A DNA stretch of 64,000 bases, taken from contig JAPPGK010000074.1 of NCBI GenBank assembly GCA_028821405.1, positions 1 to 64,000 of the forward strand, given 5' to 3'. Source of the DNA: Gammaproteobacteria bacterium (GTDB lineage Bacteria; Pseudomonadota; Gammaproteobacteria; Pseudomonadales; Azotimanducaceae). Both the position numbers and the translations under genes were made by a program. The notes beneath the pieces were generated by a model. That model made no database searches. It worked only from the letters and a program-made list of their open reading frames with translations, and had not been told where the DNA came from. Shown here one piece after another: positions 41,263 to 48,983 of the stretch (position 1 is the stretch's first letter; each line of letters opens with the position of its first letter).

Positions 41263-41826
41263 ATGGCTGAATGGTTCGCCGAACTTTCCGGGCTCCAGCA
41301 GACTCTGTTCGGAATCGCCGTCATCTCGACGGTGGTGTTCGCAATCCAGGTGATCTTCACGTTGTTCGGAATCGGCGAACTCGACGATCTGGAACTCGGT
41401 GAAGGCGGTGGCGAAGGGACCCCGCTCGGGGACATCTTCACCATCCGTAATGGGGTCTCGTTCCTGATGGGGTTGTCTTGGGGTGGCCTGATGGCCTATA
41501 GCTGGGGCCTCACCCACGCATTCTTCGCGATTCTGATCGGCATCGTCGTGGGGTCGCTCTTCGTCGGCGTCAACATGGGATTGTTGGCCCTGATGGCCAT
41601 GGTCAAGCATGAAGGCAACGTGCAACTCGAGAACGCCATCGGCGAGGAAGCCCGGGTGACGCTAGCCGTGCCCGAAGAACGCACGGGCGTCGGCAAGGTC
41701 AGCCTGTCACTGCAGGGGCGCTTCAAGGAGTATCACGCGATAACGGATGGCCGAGCCCTCACACGCAATTCGCCGGTCACCGTCGTCGACGTGTCCGGCA
41801 GCCAGTTGGTCGTAGCAACAATGTAG
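41263..41826 (+). CDS. NfeD/YqiJ-like membrane protein, flotillin partner
   Basis: A 187-aa inner-membrane protein with three membrane segments (TLFGIAVISTVVFAIQVIFTLFG, NGVSFLMGLSWGGLMAYSWGL, AFFAILIGIVVGSLFVGVNMGLLALMAM) and a soluble C-terminal OB-fold domain (IGEEARVTLAVPEERTGVGKVSLSLQGRFKEYHAIT, VTVVDVSGSQLVVATM). This is the organisation of YqiJ/YuaF-type proteins encoded next to flotillins. A flotillin follows 47 bp downstream, so they likely form one membrane-microdomain complex. Confidence 0.85.
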   Translation: MAEWFAELSGLQQTLFGIAVISTVVFAIQVIFTLFGIGELDDLELGEGGGEGTPLGDIFTIRNGVSFLMGLSWGGLMAYSWGLTHAFFAILIGIVVGSLFVGVNMGLLALMAMVKHEGNVQLENAIGEEARVTLAVPEERTGVGKVSLSLQGRFKEYHAITDGRALTRNSPVTVVDVSGSQLVVATM

Positions 41827-41873
41827 GCCCTCGCCGGCGTCGCCCGATTTAGGTCCAAGTCAAGGGGAACCTC

Positions 41874-43298
41874 GTGTCCATATTCAACCCAACCGTCTTT
41901 GTCGTCGTCCTGCTCGTGGTGCTGGCCGTGGTCGCTTCGATCGCGGCGATGCGCCGTATCAAGACCTGTCCATCGGACAGGATCCTGGTCAAGTTCGGCC
42001 AGGTCGGCGGCGACCGCATGGCGAAGGCCATCCACGGCGGCACCACCTTCGTCGTGCCCGTGATCCAGGGCTTCCGCTACCTGGATCTGACGCCGATGAC
42101 CGTGGACATCGACCTCCGCGGCGCACTCTCCAAGCAGAACATCCGGGTCAACGTGCCGTCCCGGTTCACCTTCGGCATCGGCACCATTCCGGAGTTGATG
42201 AACAACGCCGCCGAGCGCCTGCTCTCGCTGGATACGCGCCAGATCGAGGACACCGCCAAGGACATCATCTACGGCCAACTGCGGGCCACCATCGCCATGA
42301 TGGATATCGAGGAGATCAACGGCGACCGCGAGAAGTTCGAATCCCGGGTGCTTGAGAACATCGAGTCCGAGTTGATGAAGATCGGATTGCGCCTGATCAA
42401 CGTCAACATCTCCGATATCACCGACGAGTCGGGCTATATCGAAGCGCTCGGCCAACGGGCCGCGGCCGAAGCCATCAACAAGGCCAAGGTGCAGGTGGCG
42501 CAGCAGGAACGCGACGGCGCCGTCGGTTCGGCACAGGCCGAGCAGGAGCAACGCATCAGCGTCGCCGACGCCAATGCGAAGGCGGTCACCGGCGAGAACC
42601 AGGCCAAGGCCGTGGAAGCGTCATCCCAAGCTGATCTGCGGGAAGCCCAGGCCGAAGCCAAGCGCCGGGGCGATGCCGCCGAAGCGGTCAAGTCGGCCGC
42701 AGCCGAGCAGGAAGGCTACGCCGCCGAACAGGATGCCGAGGTCGCAAGGGCAGAACGCGACCGCGCGACCGAATACGCCAACATCGTCGTACCTGCGGAA
42801 ATCGAGCGCGACCGGGTACGCACCGAGGCGGAAGGCGAGAAACAGAAGGAGGTTCTCGCCGGCGAGGCGGAAGGCGAAGCGATGCGCGCGAAACTCGCCG
42901 GTGAAGCCGAAGGCCGTATGGAGATCCTCACCAAGATGGCCGACGGCTTCCGCGAAATCGTCGAAGCTGCGGTCGGCGATCCCGACAAGGCCGCGCGGTT
43001 GATGATTGTCGACAAGCTGGAGGAGATCGCCAAGGTTCAGGCCAGCGCGATCAGCAACATCGACTTCGAGAAGGTGGTGGTCTACGACGGTGGCAATGGC
43101 GACACCGTGGGCAACTTTCTCGGCGGCCTGACGAAGGCACTGCCGCCGTTCCACGAAGTGGCCAAGATGGCCGGCATCGAATTGCCGGAGTTCCTGGGCG
43201 AGATGTCCAAAGAGGGCGGCCCGGCGAAGGTGCGCCTCGCCATCGAGAAAAACCCGGGCGGGACGGAGGCAACGGTCTCGACCGACAAGCCATCGTAG
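41874..43298 (+). CDS. Flotillin/band 7 family protein (YqiK-like)
   Basis: A 474-aa membrane scaffold. An N-terminal membrane segment (VFVVVLLVVLAVVASIAAM) leads into an SPFH/PHB domain (CPSDRILVKFGQVGG, HGGTTFVVPVIQGFRYLDL, SRFTFGIGTIPELMNNAAERLL) and a long alanine-glutamate-rich coiled coil (about residues 190-360), then a C-terminal oligomerisation region. Flotillins organise ordered membrane domains and oligomerise through this coil. The start is the GTG at 41874. A hairpin begins right after the stop codon. Confidence 0.92.
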   Translation: MSIFNPTVFVVVLLVVLAVVASIAAMRRIKTCPSDRILVKFGQVGGDRMAKAIHGGTTFVVPVIQGFRYLDLTPMTVDIDLRGALSKQNIRVNVPSRFTFGIGTIPELMNNAAERLLSLDTRQIEDTAKDIIYGQLRATIAMMDIEEINGDREKFESRVLENIESELMKIGLRLINVNISDITDESGYIEALGQRAAAEAINKAKVQVAQQERDGAVGSAQAEQEQRISVADANAKAVTGENQAKAVEASSQADLREAQAEAKRRGDAAEAVKSAAAEQEGYAAEQDAEVARAERDRATEYANIVVPAEIERDRVRTEAEGEKQKEVLAGEAEGEAMRAKLAGEAEGRMEILTKMADGFREIVEAAVGDPDKAARLMIVDKLEEIAKVQASAISNIDFEKVVVYDGGNGDTVGNFLGGLTKALPPFHEVAKMAGIELPEFLGEMSKEGGPAKVRLAIEKNPGGTEATVSTDKPS

Positions 43299-43336
43299 GG
43301 GCGACCCTATCGTGCCCGAAGGGCGCACGGTCGCCC
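43299..43336 (+). terminator. Compound hairpin after the flotillin gene
   Basis: Outer arms GGGCGACC (43299-43306) and GGTCGCCC (43329-43336), inner arms CGTGCCC and GGGCGCACG around a GAA loop. It starts at the base following the TAG. No T run. The outer arms match the element at 14432-14453. Confidence 0.6.
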
Positions 43337-43397
43337 GTGGCGGACACCGCAGCAGCTTGGGCAAGGGACGGGACATCGCCGTCGGACGCACCGGCGG

Positions 43398-43742
43398 ATG
43401 ACTCGACGGATTCACGGCGTCGACGTGGCGGGTCTCGACGTCGACTCCGAGACGCGTTGCAGGCACTACGCCGGACGCACGGATGTCATCGCGATCAAGT
43501 TCAAGTGCTGCGACACCTGGTACCCGTGCATCGACTGCCACCGGGTGCTGGCCGACCACGAGCCGGCAGTCTGGCCCGTCGGCGAACACGACGAGCCTGC
43601 CGTGCTGTGCGGGGTCTGCGGAACCCGGCTCGGAATCGCCGTTTACTTAAACGGCGATTCGTCGTGCCCGAGTTGCGGTGCGGGCTTCAATCCCGGGTGT
43701 AAGCTGCACCAACATCTCTACTTCGAGACCGACCGTGGCTGA
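43398..43742 (+). CDS. CHY zinc-finger protein
   Basis: A 114-aa small protein of the CHY zinc-finger type, related to yeast Hot13. Metal ligands are seen in RCRHY, KCCDTWYPCIDCHRVLADH, LCGVCGT and CPSCGAGFNPGCKLHQHLYF. Such proteins bind two or three zinc ions; bacterial roles are unknown. It overlaps the hyuA start by 8 bp, so expression is linked to the hydantoinase genes. Confidence 0.85.
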   Translation: MTRRIHGVDVAGLDVDSETRCRHYAGRTDVIAIKFKCCDTWYPCIDCHRVLADHEPAVWPVGEHDEPAVLCGVCGTRLGIAVYLNGDSSCPSCGAGFNPGCKLHQHLYFETDRG

Positions 43743-45765
43743 CCGTTTGGCCGTGGACATCGGCGGCACGTTTACCGACGTCGTGTTGGAGACTGACCGC
43801 CGTCACGTGACCACGAAGGTTCTGACGACCCACGCCGAGCCCGCCGACGGCGTGATGAGCGGCTTGGCCCAGGTTCTGGACCAAGCGGGCACGGACCCCG
43901 GCGCGATCGACGTGGTTCTGCACGGAACGACCCTCGCCACGAATGCCTTGATCGAGCGGCGGGGTGCGAAAACGGTGCTCGTCACCACCGAGGGCCATCG
44001 CGACGTGCTCGAGATGGCCTTCGAGAATCGCTTCGAGCAGTACGACGTGAACATCGACAGGCCGGAGCCCCTGGTGCCCCGGCGTTGGCGATTGACGGTG
44101 CCCGAGCGCATGGACGCGTCCGGCGAAGTTTTGACGCCGTTGGATCGGGCCGCCGTCGAGGGGTTGGTGCCGCGGCTTGTCGAAGAGGGCGTTGAGAGCA
44201 TCGCCGTGGGTTTCCTGCACGGCTATGCGAATCCGACCCACGAACGCCTGGTGCGCGATGTTCTCGGGGCCGCCATGCCGGATCTCTCGGTCACCTTGGC
44301 GAGCGACGTGTGTCCGGAGATTCGGGAGTTCGAGCGCTTCTCCACGGCTTGCGCCAACGCCTACGTCAAGCCGCTCATGTCGCGCTACCTGGCGGACCTA
44401 CGGGACCGTCTCAATGCCTTGGGCGTTCGTTGCCCGTTTCTGATGATGACCTCCGGTGGCGGGTTGTGCTCGGTGGAGACCGCACGGGAGTTTCCGATCC
44501 GGCTCGTGGAGTCAGGTCCCGCCGGCGGTGCGATCCTCGCGGCGCAAATCGCGGCGGACCTGAAGCTTCCTCGTGTCGTTTCGCTGGACATGGGTGGCAC
44601 CACGGCCAAAATCTGCCTGATCGACGACGGCGAACCGCTGCTGTCCCGGTCCTTCGAGGTGGATCGCAGCTACCGGTTCAAGAAGGGCAGCGGCCTGCCG
44701 GTGCGAATCCCGGTCGTCGAAATGGTCGAGATCGGCGCCGGCGGCGGTTCGCTCGCCTCGGTGGATCGCCTGGGCCGGATCCAGGTCGGTCCGCAGAGCG
44801 CCGGCTCGGAACCGGGGCCGGCCTGCTATGGTCGAGGTGGCACCCACGCCACCGTTACCGATGCCGACGTTGTGCTGGACAGGCTCGACCCGACCCGGTT
44901 CGCCGGGGGCACGCTGCATCTCGATGTCGACGCGGCGCGGGCCGTTGTCGAGGCCGATGTCGCCCAGCGTTGGGCGAGTGCCGATGACGGCGTCTCCGAG
45001 GCAGCCGATGCCATTGCCGAGGTGGTGGACGAGAACATGGCTGCGGCGGCCCGCGCCCACGCGGCGGAGTGGGGAAAGGAAATCGCCTCCCGAACCCTGA
45101 TCGCCTTCGGCGGCGCGGCGCCGATCCATGCCGCGAACATCGCCGACAAGCTCGAGCTCGACGCCGTCCTGGTACCCCCCGCCGCAGGCGTGGGCTCGGC
45201 AGTCGGTTTTCTCGCCGCACCCGTGTCCTACGAAGTCGTGCGCAGCCGCTACCTGCGCCTCTCGGTCTTCGATCGAGATGTCATGGACGAAGTCATGGCC
45301 GACATGCGGGCCGAGGCCGAAGCCGTGGTGGGTCCGGTCGCCCTGGGCGAACTGTTCGAGATCCGACGAGCCTACATGCGCTATGTCGGCCAGGGCTTCG
45401 AGATCGCGGTGCCCGTCGAGGAAAGCACGGCCGAGGGTCTGCGGCGAGCCTTCGACGGAGCCTACGAGCAACTCTACGGTCGCTTGATACCTGGGCTGGA
45501 CGTCGAGGTGCTGAGTTGGACGCTGACCCTTCTTGCCGGGCGCGAGGGCCTTAAGACCCATGTTTCGTCCCCCGATGCTATGTCCACCGGCTGCGCCGCT
45601 ACGCCAGGCAACGACTCCCGCGTCGCCCGCCAGGATCTCTCCGTCGGCGACCCGGTCGTCGGACCGGTCGCCATTGTCGAAGACCAGACGACCACGGTCG
45701 TTCCCGCCGGGTTCGAAGCGCGCGTCGACAGGTACGGCAATGTCATACTGCGACGTTCACCATGA
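43735..45765 (+). CDS. hyuA: Hydantoinase/oxoprolinase subunit A
   Basis: A 676-aa subunit of an ATP-dependent hydantoinase/5-oxoprolinase-type enzyme. The acetate/sugar-kinase-like ATP fold begins VDIGGTFTDVVLETD; VLHGTTLATNALIERRGAKTVLVTTEGHRD, RLVESGPAGGAILAAQI, VSLDMGGTTAKICLIDDGEPL and ALIAFGGAAPIHAANIADKL-type segments follow. The start is the GTG at 43735; the frame is open to 43678 but that is inside the zinc-finger gene. It is coupled to hyuB by an ATGA overlap. The substrate could be a hydantoin, oxoproline or acetone-carboxylase-like compound. Confidence 0.92.
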   Translation: MADRLAVDIGGTFTDVVLETDRRHVTTKVLTTHAEPADGVMSGLAQVLDQAGTDPGAIDVVLHGTTLATNALIERRGAKTVLVTTEGHRDVLEMAFENRFEQYDVNIDRPEPLVPRRWRLTVPERMDASGEVLTPLDRAAVEGLVPRLVEEGVESIAVGFLHGYANPTHERLVRDVLGAAMPDLSVTLASDVCPEIREFERFSTACANAYVKPLMSRYLADLRDRLNALGVRCPFLMMTSGGGLCSVETAREFPIRLVESGPAGGAILAAQIAADLKLPRVVSLDMGGTTAKICLIDDGEPLLSRSFEVDRSYRFKKGSGLPVRIPVVEMVEIGAGGGSLASVDRLGRIQVGPQSAGSEPGPACYGRGGTHATVTDADVVLDRLDPTRFAGGTLHLDVDAARAVVEADVAQRWASADDGVSEAADAIAEVVDENMAAAARAHAAEWGKEIASRTLIAFGGAAPIHAANIADKLELDAVLVPPAAGVGSAVGFLAAPVSYEVVRSRYLRLSVFDRDVMDEVMADMRAEAEAVVGPVALGELFEIRRAYMRYVGQGFEIAVPVEESTAEGLRRAFDGAYEQLYGRLIPGLDVEVLSWTLTLLAGREGLKTHVSSPDAMSTGCAATPGNDSRVARQDLSVGDPVVGPVAIVEDQTTTVVPAGFEARVDRYGNVILRRSP

Positions 45766-47366
45766 GCAACATCCGCGATCAACTGGTCTGGAACCGCCTG
45801 CTGGCCATCGTCGAGGAGCAGGCGCAGACGCTGATGCGCACGGCGTTTTCGGCCGTGGTCCGCGAGGCGGGCGACCTCTCGGCGGGCGTATTCGATACCA
45901 CGGGCGCCATGCTCGCCCAGGCGGTCACCGGCACCCCGGGCCATGTCAACGCCATGGCCGCGAGCGTCGGCAAGTTTCTCGCCCGCTACCCGCTGGTCGA
46001 GCTTGCTCCGGGCGACGTGCTGTTGACCAACGACCCGTGGGACGGCACCGGGCACCTCAACGACTTCACCGTGGTGACGCCGGTGTTCAGGAACGAACGC
46101 CCGGTGGCGCTCTTCGCCGCTACCAGCCACATCGCCGATGTCGGCGGCCGCGGCTTCGGGCCCGATGCAGGCGAAGTCTTCGAGGAGGGGCTCCGCGTGC
46201 CGATCATGAAGCTCTTCGACCAGGGCAGGCTTGACGATTCGCTCATGCGGCTCGTCGCGGCCAACGTCCGGGATCCGGTGGTGGCGGAAGGAGACCTCTA
46301 TTCCCTGACGGCGTGCAACCGCAACGGCGGCGAACAGCTCCTGAAAGCCATGCGGGATTTCGACCTCGACGAACTCGACGGCGTAGGGCAGTGGATCATC
46401 GACACTTCTCGCACCGCCATGCGCGACGAGATCCGGGGTCTGCGCGATGGTGTCTACTGCAGGGAAATGACCGTCGATGGCTACGACGAACCCATCGAGG
46501 TGTCGTGCGCCCTCACCATCGCGGGCGACGCCATCGAGGTCGACTTCGCGGGTTCGTCGGGTCTTTCCGCATTCGGCATCAACGTGCCGTTGAACTACAC
46601 CGAGGCCTATGCCTCCTTCGGCGTCCGCTGTGTCGTCGGCAACGATATCCCCAACAACGCGGGATCGCTGGAACCCGTCACGGTGCGAGCGCCGGCCGGG
46701 AGCATCCTGAACGCCGAACCCCCGGCGGCGGTATCCGCACGCCACGCATTGGGGCAGATGTTGCCGGACGTGGTGCTCGGCTGTCTGGACCAGGCGATCC
46801 CGGGGGTCGTTCCCGCAGAGGGAGCTTCCTGCATCTGGAATCCTGTGTTGCGAAACCTGGCGACTGCCGGCGGCAACTTCACCAACGCACCCTTCGTCAT
46901 CAATCCGATCTTCAACGGCGGTACCGGTGCCCGCGCCACGAAGGACGGGTTGTCGACCACCGCCTTCCCCTCGGGTGTCCGGACGACCCCCACGGAGGTT
47001 AACGAAGTGACGGCGCCGTTGATCATCCAGCGCCGGGAATACCGCCCCGGATCAGGAGGCGAAGGGAAACACCGGGGCGGGCTCGGTCAGACCATCGAGA
47101 TCGCCCACGCGGAAGGCGCCCCGTTCGTGATTTCGAAGATGTTCGAGCGGATTCGCCATCCGGCCCGCGGGCGTCGCGGCGGTGGATCCGGTGCGCCGGG
47201 TCGCGTCTACATCAAGGGCGGCGAGGAACTGCGCGGCAAAGGGCAGGATGTCGTCCCGCCGGGTGCCACCTTGGTGATGGAGACGCCCGGCGGGGGTGGA
47301 ATGGGGATACCTGCGCAACGCGACCCCGCCGCCGCGGACCTGGACGAGGAAGCCGGGTTGGTGTAG
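45762..47366 (+). CDS. hyuB: Hydantoinase/oxoprolinase subunit B
   Basis: A 534-aa partner of HyuA. The family is recognised from VWNRLLAIVEEQAQTLMRTAFSAVVREAGDLSAGVFD, LLTNDPWDGTGHLNDFTVVTPVF, VNVPLNYTEAYASFGVRC-type core segments and the C-terminal GGGGMGIPAQRDP. The glycine-rich REYRPGSGGEGKHRGGLGQ stretch is standard. It starts within the hyuA stop (ATGA) and is the last gene of the zinc finger-hyuAB unit. Confidence 0.93.
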   Translation: MSNIRDQLVWNRLLAIVEEQAQTLMRTAFSAVVREAGDLSAGVFDTTGAMLAQAVTGTPGHVNAMAASVGKFLARYPLVELAPGDVLLTNDPWDGTGHLNDFTVVTPVFRNERPVALFAATSHIADVGGRGFGPDAGEVFEEGLRVPIMKLFDQGRLDDSLMRLVAANVRDPVVAEGDLYSLTACNRNGGEQLLKAMRDFDLDELDGVGQWIIDTSRTAMRDEIRGLRDGVYCREMTVDGYDEPIEVSCALTIAGDAIEVDFAGSSGLSAFGINVPLNYTEAYASFGVRCVVGNDIPNNAGSLEPVTVRAPAGSILNAEPPAAVSARHALGQMLPDVVLGCLDQAIPGVVPAEGASCIWNPVLRNLATAGGNFTNAPFVINPIFNGGTGARATKDGLSTTAFPSGVRTTPTEVNEVTAPLIIQRREYRPGSGGEGKHRGGLGQTIEIAHAEGAPFVISKMFERIRHPARGRRGGGSGAPGRVYIKGGEELRGKGQDVVPPGATLVMETPGGGGMGIPAQRDPAAADLDEEAGLV

Positions 47367-47715
47367 GCGGCCGATTCGCGGTGCTTCGGGTATTCCCGGC
47401 ACCCTGTGGTCAATCCCGCCGGTCAGTTCGTGAAAAAATATAAACAAAACAATAACTTATGTTAATATCTTGGTTCGCCATATAGGAATGAGTGCGCCGA
47501 TCCTGGCGGTCAATGCGACTCCATGCGCCCTATCGCGTGGGATCTGGGCGCCCGACTCGTCGGCAACGCGTGGGCGACTCCAGTAGCTCGTCGCAAGCGT
47601 TTTGTTGCGCATGCACAACAAAACGGGGTAGCTGGCGAGCGGGCGATACCGGTGCGGTGGCGAGCTGCCATTCGCACTCGGTGGCTGGGCAACCCCATCC
47701 AAATGCGTTGATCGG
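47367..47715. other. Intergenic region with an AT-rich island
   Basis: 349 bp between convergent hyuB and the ParB-like gene. Positions 47431-47473 are under 20 percent G+C in an otherwise very GC-rich window (runs such as GAAAAAATATAAACAAAAC). Short frames on both strands over 47457-47711 lack ribosome sites and recognisable domains, so I do not call genes. A 28-bp palindrome lies at 47598. The region looks like the edge of acquired DNA. Confidence 0.6.
47598..47625. promoter_or_regulatory. 28-bp near-perfect palindrome beside the ParB-like gene
   Basis: Outer arms CGTTTTGTTG and CAACAAAACG enclose the palindromic core GCATGC; only one base pair (47608/47615) breaks the symmetry. Its length and location 91 bp from the end of a ParB-like gene make a parS-like or regulator site possible; a cruciform or repeat element is the alternative. 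Confidence 0.6.
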
Positions 47716-48864
47716 CTAGCGTCGCTTGCTGGAGGGATCCGCCTCGGTACCGCCTACCGCCGCTAGGATAGCCGCCTCCCAGCCTTTGGGCTGCGTGCGG
47801 AGGATGTCGGCCGCGGCCGCGCAGTGCCAGCGGTCCCACTTGAGACCGCACGTCTGCGCCGCAGTCCAGACGCACCCTTCGAGCCAAGCGCGGTGGGCGT
47901 CCTTGGCGTCTTCCGACGAGAGCAGGGACACGAGGCGGCGACCGAGACGAATCCGGGCGGCGGGGGCCGTCTCCTCGGCGAGCAGCGTCTCGACCTGCTC
48001 GGCTAGCTCCGCACGCTGGGCCAGCGTCTGCTGGTGGGGCCGGACGCGGACCAGCCAGCCGCCGTCCAGCTGGCGCTCAATCCGGGCGGTGACCGGGCCG
48101 GTACCGTCGCGGCGGCGCTCGTACAGCGTTTGGCGACCGCCCACCGGGGCGTTCTCGTCGAATAGGACCTTGTGGAGCGCGTTGGCGGGAACTTCGCCAG
48201 GGACCAGATGCTCGGCACGACGTCTCGCCCGGTCATACGCGTCGGGGTCGGCGCATGCTTCGGCGAGGCGGTCTGCGGACCGTCCGGAGAAATCGTGCAT
48301 TACCGGCTGCACGATACGCGCGAGCCACTGGTCGCCGAAAAGCACGGTGGCATTGCGGACGGCACGCGATACAGTGCCCCGGTGGCAGCCGATCTCGTCG
48401 GCCAGCGCCGATTGGTTCTTGAACACGCCCGCGTCGAGCATGGCCTTCCATTGTGCCGCGTTCTCGAGCGGCGATATTCCCTCGGTCCACTCGTTCTCGC
48501 CATGCATGAGGGTTGCACAGCGCGCATCGGGGAACGAGGAGTCGCGCACCTCGGCGTTCCAAGCAACGCCGGCACGGCGGCACGCCTCGAGACGCCGTAC
48601 ACCGAAGATGACCTCGGCTAGGTGGGTATCGCCCGGTGGCAGGCGGCGTGCGAGTCCAGGGTGCTGCTGACCGTCGCGGCGGATCGACAGAGCCAGCGCG
48701 TCGAGCGACTCGTCGTCCATGCCGGATCCGCAGCGGTTGTGGAAACGCCATGGTCTTACCTGATCGGGATCAAACGCCTCTATCCGCACGTGCCTGGCCG
48801 TGCCCCTCGGAGACGGGGGCAGGTGGTCAGGCGGCGGGGATCCGGATTTGGTGCGGTCGGTCAC
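47716..48864 (-). CDS. ParB-family (CTP-switch/partition) protein, orphan
   Basis: A 382-aa ParB/RepB/Spo0J-like protein. N-terminal nucleotide-binding domain with VRPWRFHNR and the GVRRLEACRRAG motif (equivalent to the CTP-binding GERRxxA box), a HEN-type segment (HGENEWTEGISPLENAAQWKAML), and a helix-turn-helix (FKNQSALADEIGCHRGTVSRAVRNATV). The C-terminal 150 residues, rich in charged helices and ending WEAAILAAVGGTEADPSS, do not match a standard ParB dimer domain I know. No parA is adjacent, so this looks like the partition or regulatory gene of an integrative element or a stray copy. Start GTG at 48864. Confidence 0.82.
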   Translation of the reverse strand: MTDRTKSGSPPPDHLPPSPRGTARHVRIEAFDPDQVRPWRFHNRCGSGMDDESLDALALSIRRDGQQHPGLARRLPPGDTHLAEVIFGVRRLEACRRAGVAWNAEVRDSSFPDARCATLMHGENEWTEGISPLENAAQWKAMLDAGVFKNQSALADEIGCHRGTVSRAVRNATVLFGDQWLARIVQPVMHDFSGRSADRLAEACADPDAYDRARRRAEHLVPGEVPANALHKVLFDENAPVGGRQTLYERRRDGTGPVTARIERQLDGGWLVRVRPHQQTLAQRAELAEQVETLLAEETAPAARIRLGRRLVSLLSSEDAKDAHRAWLEGCVWTAAQTCGLKWDRWHCAAAADILRTQPKGWEAAILAAVGGTEADPSSKRR

Positions 48865-48983
48865 TGGGCCATGGCTCGGCTTGTGGCTGGGGTGATGCGT
48901 GTGTCCTCGGCGATGCGATGCTACTGGATTCGGGGATCACGGGGAAGGTGGTGTTGCAGTCGAGGACCCGTGTGGCTCCATCG

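Noticed and set aside
47457-47711. Small open frames on both strands between hyuB and the ParB-like gene
   Set aside because: No ribosome site, no recognisable domain, and the two strands overlap; more likely an intergenic repeat-type region.
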